Assembly (NCBI GenBank): GCA_964017235.1
Contig: OZ024940.1
Span: forward strand, 25,177,615-25,241,614
Length of the DNA: 64,000 bases
Direction: 5' to 3'
Origin: Sabellastarte sp. h YS-2021
Taxonomy: Eukaryota > Annelida > Polychaeta > Sabellida > Sabellidae
Shown here: positions 35,745-47,100 of the stretch, piece by piece
How the letters are laid out: each line of letters opens with the position of its first letter
Numbering within the stretch: position 1 is the stretch's first letter
The notes under the pieces: model-generated
Database searches by the model: none
The model's input: the letters and a program-made list of their open reading frames with translations, nothing else
What the model was told of the DNA's origin: nothing
Program-made: the position numbers and the translations under genes

Positions 35745-36690
35745 GGGCCACTTTAAAGGATGGCGGATTTCGGGGGCGGAATAAAAATTAATTATTTATA
35801 AATTCACACTGTAAATGTAACATAATGCAACTAATTATTTACATGTATATGTAAACGATGTGAATCAATGGAATAGACAGAAAATAATTCAAAATGTTTG
35901 GTTTTTAATTCAAATTTTGAGTGTTTTTGTTACTCGGGCGCATTAAAATGGGGGAAATCGCGCCAATTAAAAAGTAATTTATTAGTTTATTCATCTTGCA
36001 AATACTGTAAGTCAGTTTATCATCTTGTTTACTTTACAGGAACGTGACATTTGTTTATTTTTAATATTTTAATTAATATAATAGTGGAAACAAACCACTT
36101 GTTGTTTATGTTATTGCTGGGAACGTTCCAAATGGGCGCATTATTGTTTACACTGCATGGACAGCAAACCAGGAAGGTATTGTGTACACTTTATAAACTG
36201 TCCTGTTTTATTGTATATTTTTATCTGGATAATAGTTCATGTAAAACATAACTGTCAATTAGCCATTTGCTTGCAAGAGGTAGTGTTTATTGAATATGTG
36301 AACAGATATAAATACAAACAGCTAGATATGGTGTGAAAACCAGAAAAGGAGAAAATATCCTATATATATAAATATAGATATTTATATATATAATAAGTGT
36401 CAAGTGCAAAATGTTTTATCATTATTATTCTTCAATAAATCTCTGATTTCAGAAATAAGTTTATATGCAGTTTTAATTCAAGTGCTTCGGAGTGAGATTC
36501 GGTTGGTAAAAGCTTTGGCATCTCCACCTCTGTTGACTAACTTTGAAGAACCCGTTGCAATTGCAATGGGCAATATGTACTCTCCTGTCATCTCACTCTA
36601 TTTGGGTTCGAACCCTGGACCGAGTGGGAAGTTCAGCCGTCCATTTTTTATTTCTTCCTTACCCGCTATTGTCCAATACTTGTGAGACCC
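35745..36690. other. Unannotated region with scattered GC-rich motifs
   Basis: TGGCGGATTTCGGGGGCGGA, GGGGGAAATCGCGCC and GAACGTTCCAAATGGGCGC stand out from the AT-rich background and could be regulatory. I see no exon attached to them. Confidence 0.35.
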
Positions 36691-36801
36691 CTGGGACCGG
36701 ATTCACGAAAGGTCTTGGCAAAGATTTTAGGCTGAAGTTTTGTATGCAAACATAGCCAAATGAAGCCTAAGATTTGGCAAAGGCATTTTGTGCATCTGGC
36801 C
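36691..36801. mobile_element. 111-bp MITE with ends like family M1
   Basis: It begins GGGACCGGATTCACGAAAGG and its end, reversed, reads GGGCCAGATGCACAAAATGC. Both then continue with CTTNGCCAAAG/ATCTTAGGC. The terminal motif resembles the 590-bp M1 elements. Confidence 0.65.
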
Positions 36802-36949
36802 CAAGATATTTTAATATACAACAGTCTAGTTATCTCTGTCCATACAACAGAATTATCTTGACCTTTCTTCTTCGTGGACACGGATAACTATACTGTTTCA
36901 TATATCAAAATATCCAGGATATCACAGATGAGGACAATAGCTTAACAAT

Positions 36950-37312
36950 GAGAAAGTTGGTGATTCTGTGCTGATGGGTCAGTTATTTACAGTGCAGTAT
37001 ATGTTGACCAATGGGCATGCAATGCCTTGCTCCACCCAGTGAAAACCACCAACATCCTGTGCTAGTAATCCAAAAGTTGGTTGGCCCAAAGGAAGTTCAC
37101 ATTCGTACTTTTATTTGACATTTCTTACAGCGGTAACAATCTCTTCTCCTGCCACTGTTGCTTTGCGTTCTAACCTCGGCTCTGAGAAGATAATTAAGTG
37201 GGAAAGTTGATTGATATAGAATGTGTGCGGTGCAGATTCTTGACCACCATCCAGTATACTCTATTTCCCCCATCTGTTGTGATATGACTTATACAATGTG
37301 AAAGCGAGGCTA
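36950..37312 (+). repeat. Two degenerate S1 SINE pieces
   Basis: GGTCAGTTATTTACAGTGCA (about 36976) and the stretch 37145-37312 with GTGATATGACTTATACAATG match S1 body segments. Confidence 0.45.
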
Positions 37313-37597
37313 TACCTGTCAAAACTCGGTGGGGGGTGGGGATGTGTGGGAAAAGACAGCAGTGTATGTGGTGCAACCAATTAAAAGATAAATCCAAGGA
37401 TACACTCATACCATAGTTGGGTTAAGGTGCTGTAAATACGTGTCTGAAAAGCCCGACCAGCAAAGCAAAAAGGTGTACAGTTAATAAACAAAGGTGCCAA
37501 AAACAATGAAAGTCTTTTTATGTTCAGATGACTCCTTTATTTATTGTCTGTATATTGGTATCGGTGAATTTTTTTAAACATTATTGTGACATAAATT

Positions 37598-37812
37598 TGC
37601 AAATTTAATAAGTAAATTAAATTTTTATAAGTTAATACCCTATCCAATGGACAATTGCTTTACCAGTCGGCGCGACCGGTACCGCCAAACGCCAGAAAAA
37701 GATGTCCTGTATATACTACCAGCAGGACCAGTCACGGAGTGTGCATTCGCTAGGTGGCGCATTGTACTTCCTTCCTGTCTAGACAGCGTGATGTCATAGC
37801 ATCTTTTTCGTT
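37598..37812 (-). repeat. DIRS right (3') inverted terminal repeat with terminal extension
   Basis: Positions 37630-37812 match the other terminal repeat in inverted orientation. The stretch 37598-37630 (AT-rich) is absent from the left repeat but is complementary to the first half of the internal complementary region. Unequal ITR extensions of this kind are typical of DIRS elements. Confidence 0.83.
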
Positions 37813-37871
37813 GTCTAGTCCTATTAAGACCCCTAGTAAGCTGATAGTGGGGCCGGAAGGGTGGGCCTTGC

Positions 37872-37973
37872 CTGTCCATTGGATAGGATATTATAAAAAT
37901 TTAATTTACTTACTAAATTTGCAATTGTATTGTGTTAATACATCCTATCCAATGGACAATTGCTGAATAACTA
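37872..37973 (-). repeat. DIRS internal complementary region (ICR)
   Basis: The first half (37872 to about 37925) is the reverse complement of the right terminus starting at TGTCCATTGGATAGGAT. The second half (about 37926-37973) carries CATCCTATCCAATGGACAAT, matching the complement of the left terminus. The two ends are therefore juxtaposed, as needed to template joining of the element's ends into a circle. Confidence 0.85.
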
Positions 37974-38073
37974 CCGCTTGGAAGGTGCGTAAGTTACTAG
38001 GGACTCAAGTGAACTCATAAACAAAAACAAAGAGAAGGCCCGGTTTGATCTAGGGTCAGAGAACCCTATAAGG

Positions 38074-38800
38074 TCATGGTCGGTTACCAGTTGACAAAGA
38101 CCAACTCCTTGTTCCGCCTAAGATCTGAGATCCTGTCCAAGTAATAACGCAGGGCTCTGACTGGACATGGGACCTGTCACCTGTAAGTGCCTTATCCAAG
38201 GTGGGGGCCAGGGCTGGTATAACCACTGGGGCCACACTATCTGGTCCTTCCTTAGCCAGCTGGTTCCTGGATAGAAAGCTGGGTGAGGGGTACAAGGACA
38301 CCTTAGACCAGTCTGACTGGTGTCTGATGTTCTTATGTAACCAAGCATGGATCTCACTCCTGTGTTTACCAGAACCCCAGGCAAGCAGGAAAACAGTCTT
38401 GAAGGTCAAGTGTTTAAGTGAAGCCTCCTTTAAGGGTTCAAAAGGAGCCTTTGTCAGCTGGTGTAAAACCAGGGAGAGGTTCCAGGAGGGGGTGCCCCTC
38501 CTGCCCTTGGGTCTGTCTCTATGGAAACTATCCAGGAGATGGGTGAGATTCTCATCTTTGCTGACATTGATGGGGGAGTTGCCCAACTTGTCAGCAATGG
38601 CTGATCTGTAGCCATTGTTGGTGCATGGTTGTAACTTCCTGTCCTGAAATAAGTACAGCAGGAAGTCAGCTATGGCTTTCAGAGGTGGTGCCCTGAAGTC
38701 CACCTGATTACTGAGGCACCACTTTGTAAAAATGGTCCACTTTGCCTCATAGACAGATCTGGTTGAACCTCTTTGAGGAGCCTCAATTCCTGCTGCCACT
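38074..38800 (-). pseudogene. DIRS tyrosine recombinase, truncated at both ends
   Basis: Recombinase similarity starts near GSTRSVYEAKWTIFTKW and includes LLYLFQDRKL, GYRSAI, and LLAWGSGKHRSEIHAW, which holds the first catalytic arginine. A frameshift near 38180 moves the sequence to the frame of CPVRALRYYLDR and LRRNKELVFVNW, then a stop. The HxxR box and the nucleophilic tyrosine are absent, so the enzyme cannot be functional. Confidence 0.8.
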
Positions 38801-40017
38801 GCCCCTGTATGGGCCTCATATGTAGTCGCCCTAGGTGGACTTGCTTTTCTGTTGCTGTGAGTAGACCTATGAGAGACATGAACTGCCAGACTGGGCACAC
38901 CAGACCGGACAATATTGACTGAATCTTTTCTGTCAAGGCCTGCCAAGGCTCTAGTGTGGGTATGACCTTGCCTTCTCTCAGGTCGAACTGGTAATCTACG
39001 AAGTTGAAAACCTGTTTTGGGACCAGTTCTGACCTTTCCCTGTTCACCATCCAGCCTAGTTCTTGACAAAGAGATACCAAGGTCTGTGTATGCTGGAGAC
39101 AAGTTTGGTGGGATGTTGCTCTCACCAACCAGTTGTCTAGGTACTGGGGGATTCTTTTACCCCTCTGTAAAGCCATCAGTTTGACCTCTTTGGCCACCAC
39201 TGTGAACTCCATGGGTGCTGTGCACAGACCAAAGGGTAGGGCTTTGAACTGGTAGGACTGACCCTGGATGTGAAAATGCATGTACTTCCTGCACTGACTG
39301 TGAATTGGTATGTGAAAGTATGCGTCCTTGAAATCTATGGAGGTGACCCACTCCCCTGCCTGTAGGGAGGTTCTTATTGTCTCTGGTGTATCCATTTTGA
39401 ACGATTCTGTGTTTAGGAAGGTGTTCAAGGTGCTCAGGTCCAAGATTGGTCTCCACTGGTTGTTTGGTTTGGGTACCAAAAATAACCGGTTGTAAAACCC
39501 CAGGGAGCTTTGATTTTCTACTGGTTCTACTGCATTTTTGTTCATCAGCTGATACAGGGCCTCCAAAAGGTTGAGATTTTTGTGAAGGTTGGCATAGCTG
39601 CTTACGATAGTTGGTGATCTGGTTAGGTTGGGTCTGAACTGGAAGGGGAGGGTGTAGCCCTCTCTGAGTGCTGTTAACCTTTGGACTCGCCCCCAGGGCT
39701 TCCCATTTTCCCCAAAACTGGTGTAGCCTTGCCCCTACAGGTAGATCTATGGCAGCAGTTGGGACATTTGTGACAAGATTTACAGAGTTCAAGTGACCTA
39801 CACAGGAAACATCTTTCACATATTTTATTTCTGTGTAATTGTGACAATAATTGGGATTTACGCCTTTCTTTTGTGGCAAACAAAACACCCGGAAACAAAG
39901 TGAGCATTTGCAGCACAAGAGTTTACAAGTAAATTTACAGTCTCGCTCTTGTTGGTCAAGTCTCTGTCCTTGGCTGTCACTGGTGAAGGGTTCAAACCTC
40001 TCTGACCGGGCACACAT
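38770..40017 (-). pseudogene. DIRS reverse transcriptase, frameshifted, active site altered, RNase H lost
   Basis: The N-terminal part lies in one frame (to about 39660), with a Cys-rich stretch followed by VGARLHQFWGKWEALGASP. The RT core continues in another frame (39566-38679), so there is a frameshift near 39600-39660. Core motifs are visible: NRLFLVPKPNNQWRPILDLS, SIDFKDAYFHIPI, and LPFGLCTAPMEFT. The catalytic box reads YLDNWL; this clade usually has YLDDWL, so one catalytic Asp is replaced. Similarity stops after HMRPIQ near 38815 and jumps to recombinase sequence, so the RNase H domain is deleted. Confidence 0.82.
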
Positions 40018-40059
40018 ACACAGTCCTTCAACCCGGTAACATTCTTTATACAGTAATTA

Positions 40060-41082
40060 TCATTTACGAGGTTTAGAACCCTTGGCCGGTTTCTGTGAGA
40101 AAGAGGTAGGTTTGCCACAACCTTTCTTCCCTTGCTGGCGTTCGTGTATTTGTTTCAAAGCTGTGACAGACGACTTCCGGTCCGGTTGATGAAAAGACTT
40201 GTCATTGGAAGCATAAGGATGGAAACGCCCGGATTTCCTGTGTGATTGGCTAGACGAACGCCTCTCCTCACTTCTGGCCACTTCCTCTTCAGCCTTAATG
40301 AAAAACTGGTCCGGGAAAAGTGACTGCAAATGAAGGGGGGCAGTACACAGTGCAGTGAACGTGTCCTGTTTTACACCCGCGTATAAATACTCCAAGTAGC
40401 TGTATCTTCGTGCAAGGGTGAAGTTTGCGACACTAATGAACACACCTTCTGACAGGTCCTGTATGGCTTGGGAGACTGACCGGTTAAATGTAACCAAATA
40501 CTCCAGTTCGTCCACAGCTTGCTGCATTCTTTCAGAGGACTTACCCTTGCCTATGTCCACGTGCAAACTCTTGAGTTGTGTAGACATCGCGTCCTGTACC
40601 CTAGTCAAGCACCTTGACAACCCTGCAGCCTGGTTGCACATGACAGACTGTTCTCTGGCTGCTCTCTCCCAACGTCTCAAGATGTCCTGACTAAGGGCCC
40701 GGGAGGGTGGGGCAATAGGTAGATTACGTCTGGCTACCCTACTGAACGCACTATTGAGTTTTGCCGGTTCCGGAGACCAGGAACACACAGTAGATCTAGC
40801 AGAGTCTTTCTTGTCAACATGCATGTCGTACCATCTAGACGACCTTGGTATCTTCACAAACTGGTCCCTGAGCAGTCCAGCAGTTTCTGTGTTCCTGGAA
40901 GGGTAGCCTTCAGCAACAGTGAGGTTTAACTTCTCCATCTTCCTACACAGCCAGTTGTCTACCGGCAACTTGACAGGGACTTTCCCGGTTGGCTGGACTC
41001 GGGAACCGGCAAAGGGATTGTCATCTGCTGAAGACACACTGTTGAATTCAGGAATCTGATGCCAGCCCATAAAAGACCTCAT
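40060..41082 (-). pseudogene. DIRS gag-like ORF1
   Basis: This 340-residue open frame begins at ATG 41082, although the frame is open further upstream to about 41225. It has no database-style motif I can name. It shows RRW/SRWYDMHVD-type aromatic motifs in the first third, a helical middle and a basic Ser/Arg/Lys-rich C-terminus ending KGSKPRK, consistent with nucleic-acid binding. Its position directly inside the left terminal repeat matches the gag-like ORF of DIRS elements. The frame is intact, but the element as a whole is broken, so I list it as part of a defective copy. Confidence 0.7.
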
Positions 41083-41248
41083 GCCTCTGATAGTCTCTCT
41101 GTAACTAGACTCCTCAGAAAGTTCCTGATCAGCTGATTCTTGCCTGGTCAGGTCTGGGGACCCATCCCTGAGATTGTCAACAACAGAAGAGCCTGGTTCA
41201 CTCTGAAGTTCCTCCTGTCTGAACCGGAAATCTCAGCTAAAACAAAAA

Positions 41249-41437
41249 CGAAAAAGATGCTACGACGTCACGATGTCTCGACAGGAAGGAAGTACAATGC
41301 GCCACCTGGCGAATGCACACTCCGTGACCGGTCCTGGCGGTAGTACATACAGGACATCTTTTTCTGGCGTTTGGCAGGACCGGTCGCGCCGACCGGTAAA
41401 GCAATTGTCCATTGGATAGGATGTATCAACGCAATAA
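41249..41437 (-). repeat. DIRS left (5') inverted terminal repeat
   Basis: This is the inverted partner of 37630-37812. Shared blocks include the termini-proximal motif GCAATTGTCCATTGGATAGG, the GC-rich CGCGCCGACCGG, and GGAAGGAAGTACAATGCGCC. The outer boundary is set by where similarity to the internal complementary region ends, near 41437. Confidence 0.85.
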
Positions 41438-41439
41438 AA

Positions 41440-42170
41440 AGCTTATTTAACACCAAACCACATTTCATATGAACTGGTTATATACTAAGTCCAAAAACAA
41501 AAGACTTTGTGAAACAATTGTGATATTCATATACATATTACACTCTGTTGAGTACAGTCTGAGTGACGAGTAGCTTGATACATGAAAAGGTTTTAAAATT
41601 TTTTATGTAAGCTCAAAATTTGTGAGACCTTTACTGAATGCCGACTGCAAAAGAAGCTCAGACAAATCTGAGATCTGAGAGAAAAAATACTCATAATTTA
41701 GAAATTTCTTTTTGAAGTAATTTTTTGGGGGGTTAACAGGTCAATTTTCACATTTTGCTGAAATGGTCAAAACGTAGACTTTTATAATAATAATAAAAAC
41801 AGTTTGCACGGTTAACATTACAACAAAGTATGAGTAGTTACTGTGATATTTTTTTAACACAAAGTGTGTCATAGCTAGATTAGGAACCATCACCAACTTG
41901 AATATACAAAACCTTTTGGTATATAAAAACAACAATAACTTTGAAAAAAAACCACTATATTTTACAACATACCAAAGTGCTTTGGAAACCAAATTATAGC
42001 CCAGTTTTTATCTTGTTGATTTTAAACCCCTACACCATTTTATTAGCTTTTAAAACTCTGTTATTTCAGAACGCTCAAGATAACACAAAAAAAACAAAGA
42101 AAATTACATTCATTACTCTTGAAATAAAACATGTAATGTAATTTCTGTAGCAAATGAAAGGGGGCTATGC
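41440..42170. other. AT-rich region, no gene recognised
   Basis: No exon or repeat of note was seen. Confidence 0.5.
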
Positions 42171-42177
42171 ATGGAAT

Positions 42178-42596
42178 CTCGTCATCTCGGCCCACTTCAA
42201 AGTCTGACCCCTACAAACTTGGCCCCCTACAAAATATAGACCTGTTTAAGGAAGTTGGGTTAAACAAAGTTTCACGTAAATATTTGATTTTTAAGCAACA
42301 TTTCTTTTGATAAAATATTGTTAGGAAACCCCACAGAATTGTGTGACCTATTTTTCTGTGTATACATGAATATAAATGAATTGTGTAAATGCATGAACTT
42401 GAAATGTCAAATCCTCAGCTAAGTACACATTTCCAGGTAACATACTCGACCTCCAAGCAGTATTTTTACAACATATTGTTCGAGAATCCCAAAGAATACT
42501 GTGATTTCATATTTTATACATAAATATGAATAATAATGAGTGGTTCTTATATCCACTTTGTAGGGGCCGACTTTGAAATGGGCCGAGTTGTCCATC
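42178..42596. mobile_element. ~420-bp MITE with CTCGGCCCACTTCAAAGTC ends
   Basis: The left end CATCTCGGCCCACTTCAAAG and the inverse of the right end (CAACTCGGCCCATTTCAAAG) match, followed by GTC-G-CCCCTACAAA in both. The interior has a loose internal duplication (TTTTACAACATATTGTT / AAGCAACATTTC-TATTGTT). Confidence 0.7.
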
Positions 42597-42873
42597 AAAC
42601 CTATACATTTTTTTTCTAAAGTTGGGCATTTATCATAGCAAAAAGCACTGTATAAACAAATATATATCACACCTCATTAATATGACATTAATAAAAATTT
42701 ACCTCACACTTCAATGAAGAAGTTTTAAATTATGCATTCCAAGGACATACTAATAGAGATCATTCACAATACGATCCCATTTATGTCGTGTACAAAACTT
42801 TTTTAACCTTCTCAAGTGGAACGTTACTGTTGTCACAATACTGTGTATATCTGGTTAGGAATCTATTGAAACT

Positions 42874-43200
42874 AGGGGTGAGTCGGTAATGGCGCGGTAT
42901 ACCGGTATCGAGACATATGTTTGCTGAAATACCGTGACCGCTTTTAACAACCGGAATCTCGAATGTCAGCTTATATAATTATTGAGAAACGTCAAATATT
43001 AAATGCCAAACCTGAATCTGAAGAAATTATGAACTATTACCTCATATTTCGTAAGATTTTAATGCATTTATAGCGATTTCTTTGAGGAAAAAACTGCCAT
43101 GTTTTGGATGACTGAAAATCACTTCTGTTTGTAGGTCTATTCGATTGGGGAAATGCTGAAAGATGAACTTTTTCGTTATATCCCGGAATCAGGACAGTTT
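42874..43200. repeat. Dispersed repeat with GGTATACCGGTATCG end
   Basis: It begins TAGGGGTGAGTCGGTAATGG, a form seen at hAT-type ends. It contains ATTCGATTGGGGAAATGCTG, shared with about 45290 and, loosely, 20330. A similar end lies near 50090-50120 (GCATACCGGAAAACCGTTAA). Family assignment is tentative. Confidence 0.35.
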
Positions 43201-43615
43201 TGCATTGGCGGAATCCCGAACTAGAAAATCTGCTACCGTCACACCCCGAATTGAAACCAATAAATTTGCCATCAATAAAGGCAATATTGCGCTGAATTCA
43301 GATGTAAGCTACCACTAACCTTCCACCAAGGGGGGTATATGTCATCGGCGACCTGCATTTTTTTTTTTTGCAAAATAACTTGACAACTCGCGGGCAGATT
43401 TTGAGGAAATTTTTTTAGGATATGTTGACAATGGCCTAAAGAGCGGATGATGAAATCTGCTGCTAATCCGGATCATTGTCTGGATCCAGTAATTTTTCTT
43501 AAAAAGGATTTTATTTTATCATTTTACTCGTAAGCCAGAATGGCGGTATTGTCAGTCTTGGAGCAGGTCTGCTCTGTCCGAGGACTTTCCGGGCTACTTA
43601 TGTTTTTAACTATTT

Positions 43616-43880
43616 AACCCCCGCCGAGGAGGTATTGTTTTCATGACCGTTCGTTTGTCTGTGCGTACATCTGTCTGTTTGTTATGCAGGATATTACGCA
43701 AATAGTACTGGTGAGAACTTCATGGTAAAACAAAGAAATCAGAAGATGGGTCGTGGTCCAAGTTAGATCTCATTAAATTTTGAGAGTGATCTGGATCTCA
43801 CCGTCTGGATACACCTAAAAATCCGGATTTTCCCATTTGTTTATTATTATTCCCTGCCTTGACAGAGGTTTTCTCTTAGT
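43616..43880 (+). repeat. Dispersed repeat R1
   Basis: It starts CCGCCGAGGAGGTATTGTTT, then GTTCGTTTGTCTGTGCG, GGTCGTGGTCCAAGTTAGAT, GATCTGGATCTCACC and AATCCGGATTTT. Related copies are at 9885-10085 (reverse) and, more weakly, 57288-57480. Confidence 0.55.
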
Positions 43881-44100
43881 GTGTTTTCTGTAATTTGATA
43901 TTTCTCCAACTTAGTTGGCTAAAGGCTGGTACAGAATATTGCGATACACACAGTACTGTGGCAATCAGCAGAGTTCATTCAATTCTCCTTCTGTAAACTC
44001 CTTGTTCAACTGAATAGCTTTTCGTAGTTCCTACATTTGTTTGCCGTCCAACTGATTTTCTAGAAACTTGGGATTGCATTCACTTTTTTTTTTGTCCCTG

Positions 44101-47100
44101 TCAGCCACAATAGGGCTTCGTGGACCCAGTGGTAAATCCAAATTTACCAGAATAGCCTCGATTTTCATCCGCGTGGTAGCCAACAATCAAACTAACCGCG
44201 GGGCAGCTAGTGCACTGAGTCAGTTGCTGAAAATATTATGCAGAGAAATGTAAATAGAGAGTGATCTCTTACAAGGTATTTTAGGACTTTCTAGATTGAT
44301 TTAATGTTTATAGCGCTTAATCTTTGTGCAGGCAGTTTTGAAGGCCCACAAGACAAAACTCACCTTGCAAAAAAATTATCTTGTGGCTGTATTGACCGTA
44401 GTTAAAAACTGTTTTGTCTGGAGCACCTTAGAATCCGTTACCAAAATCCCATTTGCCAGACTTATAAATACATCTTATTTCCAAAGCTTATATTCTGGGA
44501 GAGATGCCAGGTCCTGTAAGCAAACTAACAAAAACGTGATTTTCCTGGGTTACAAATAAGTGGTGCAAACCAAAAAGATCACCCTTGTCACCTCTTCATA
44601 AAGATTAGTTTTAACACCAAGGCCCAAGAGCTGGTGCAGGGGGTTGGGGGGGGGGGGAGTGGGGGACTGCTGTGGCTACACCTCTCGTGAAAAAAAAACC
44701 CACTCGCCTCCGTTTCTGTGTGTGAAGAGTAAACACGATGAAGCGTAGCACCGCAAACAGGAAATCTCTTGAAGTGGATAAACTATATTTTTTTACTGAA
44801 TATTCCGTCAAAACGTGACGCACTTCCCAAGATTTTAAATGATTTTTGGCTTGGAGGAAGTACGAACCAGAAGACAACCAAGGACGACATTATCTCGGCA
44901 GATTTTGCAAATTGTACCACAATAAAGTAAAAAAACAAAACCAGACTACCAGTTTACCATTCATATCGCTAGTTGTACTGTATATATTCATATGAACGCT
45001 CCGGGGCGATGCAGTTTTATCCAGGGGGAGGGCAACTTTTACAGGCACAGAAAAAACAACAACTCTCGAGTCCAGTGGCAGTGGGTGATAATGGACACTT
45101 ACATCCTTGATCTCACTCGCCAGCACGAATAACGGCGGGAGAGGTTAAAGTATTAAAATCAAACCTTAAATCTGAAGAAATTATAAACTTCTATTTTGTA
45201 TTTTTGTAGATTTTAATGTGTCTGTGAACAGAACTGCCGTGACTTATTGTGATTTTCCTTATTTCCCATTTGTGGTATTCGATTGGGGAAGTAGTAAAAT
45301 GCATCTTTCTTTGGAATCTTGGAATCGCAGCTGTTTAGATGTAAAACCCTGAAATATGAACTTTGCAAAGGTTGACTGGAGGAGGGGGGGGGGGGGGGTG
45401 ATTAATAGGGAGGGGGGCGTTTGTACGGATAAATATGGTAACTCCCTTGAACCACCTCATGTCATTACAGGATCCCAGGTGATGCCATGGTGTTTTCCAC
45501 GGTTAATGCAAATGGCCCAATATTATTGGTCCAGTCACTGCCAATGTGTGAAGTTTTAAATTACCGGAAAACTTTTCCGGGTCCACCGGATCTGCAACTC
45601 AAAAATGCTACAGGTCCGCCCGCAAAACTAGCCAGTCTGTATTTCGGTGTACTAGGTTAAATCAATACTGAGTTTGAAAATCGAGTGCTGAAGAATAAAT
45701 TTGGCAGAAGTAAAAATCTAGTCAATTTCAGCGCTTTAAAGAAAACAACATAATATCTATGAACACTTTTCTTAAGTTACAGTATATCCAGGCTGTTAAC
45801 TCTAGAAAGAAAAGGGTCGGTCACCTCCCTTCAAGTCTTCTGGATCAGAGATTAAGCTATATAAACGTATGACTAGACGAGATATGAAACTCATGCTTTT
45901 CAGATCTGGAAATTTATCCATGGTACGGGGCATCGGGGAATATGCATGATTCTCTCACCTCGACATTCTCCGTCTGGGAATAGGTCAAGTCGGCCACGCA
46001 TTTCTTCGAGTTGATACTTTCTATGTACAGGCCCAAGGCCCTACCATGGGAGCAGCCCAGTATATCTGCAAATTAATGCCATAGAAACCCTGCCAATCTG
46101 ATCTTCTATTATCCAATATATATTCAGTTTTACAAACTCATTTCCACTGTGCCGAATTTGTATTTTTCTAGCAATAGTATTGCTGGAATCATTACCAATA
46201 CAGTTAAGTACATCACTTCTGTTAGAAAGACTCTCCGTTAGTTGCCGACTGAACATAGCTGTGTATTTAAGACAGTCTTACTGATGTACAAGCTCCTTCA
46301 GAGGGCTTGGTGGTGTAGTGGTTAGTGTGTTCACCTTCAACCTCTGGGGTCGCCAGTTCAAATCTCGGCAAGGGCGCTTTATGTTGGAAAGCTGGTAGTT
46401 ACTTGCCGATACCAGATGGTTTACAGTGCAGAATCTTGATCAACTAGTATGCACTGGTTTCCTCCACCTGTAAACTACCCTTATACATAATATGTTTGGA
46501 ACACCTATGTCGATACGCCAAGACTTTTAATTACACAGCACTGAAAGGAGGAATAAATTAACCATACAGAAGTGTGTCGAATGTTAGTCACACCTGCCAC
46601 TGTGGCCTAGTGGGTAACAAACTCACCAAGGAACACAGAGGACGTGGGTTCAAACCCAGGTACAAGCAGATACATAGTGGCTCGGATGACCACTTAAAAA
46701 TGGCGGTCCTCTGTCATTGGGTCCTATCCCCAGTGGCAGGCCAAAGAACCTCAAGGACGTTGATCAATGGTCATCCTTGAGCCTCTGTCTTTCAGTTAGG
46801 GGAATGTCAGTAACTTGAGAGTTGGGGCTGTACCTGTACAGTTGGATGGGTCAAATAGCGCTTTGAGTCCTGTGGTACATAGAGATATTGCGCCGAGTAT
46901 GAAAACAAAATACAATGCAATACAATTAGTCGACAGAGACGACACTGATGTATCTACCTTTTCTGTTAACCCAGCAGCAAGTTCTACAAAAAGCTATATT
47001 ATTTCACATGCATTTATACATACCGCCCCTTGTGTTCCTGTCTAAATCATCGACTTCGCTGATGAATCTGTCTTTAACGTCTTCAACATGGTCCTGGTCT

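Larger units (their letters stand above)
37598..41437 (-). mobile_element. DIRS-type tyrosine-recombinase retrotransposon, internally deleted
   Basis: The element reads on the minus strand. It has inverted terminal repeats at 37630-37812 and 41249-41437 (about 93% alike by eye) and a gag-like ORF, then RT, then tyrosine recombinase. Next to the 3' end is an internal complementary region. This layout defines DIRS elements, which integrate through a circular intermediate with a recombinase instead of an integrase. At about 3.84 kb it is shorter than intact relatives because RNase H, any methyltransferase and the C-terminal half of the recombinase are missing. No target duplication is expected for this class and none is obvious. 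Confidence 0.88.

Noticed and set aside
36543..36755. Open frame across 36.5-36.75 kb
   Set aside because: It runs into the 111-bp MITE and has no splice or family support.
39674..39916. Cys-rich open frame (CERCFLCRS...CCHRSTCRG) as an independent zinc-finger gene
   Set aside because: It lies inside the DIRS element, overlapping the RT ORF start in another frame. It is best seen as part of the element's frameshifted coding region.
44611..44877. Minus-strand open frame with SGSYFLQAKNHLKSW as a possible lipase C-terminal exon
   Set aside because: It lacks a convincing acceptor, and the exon at 44226-44101 already supplies the expected GYHAD ... YCG ending in the correct phase.
44890..45126. 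Minus-strand 78-residue open frame in the last lipase intron
   Set aside because: No family resemblance, and direct splicing of exon 10 to exon 11 gives the normal spacing. Treated as chance.
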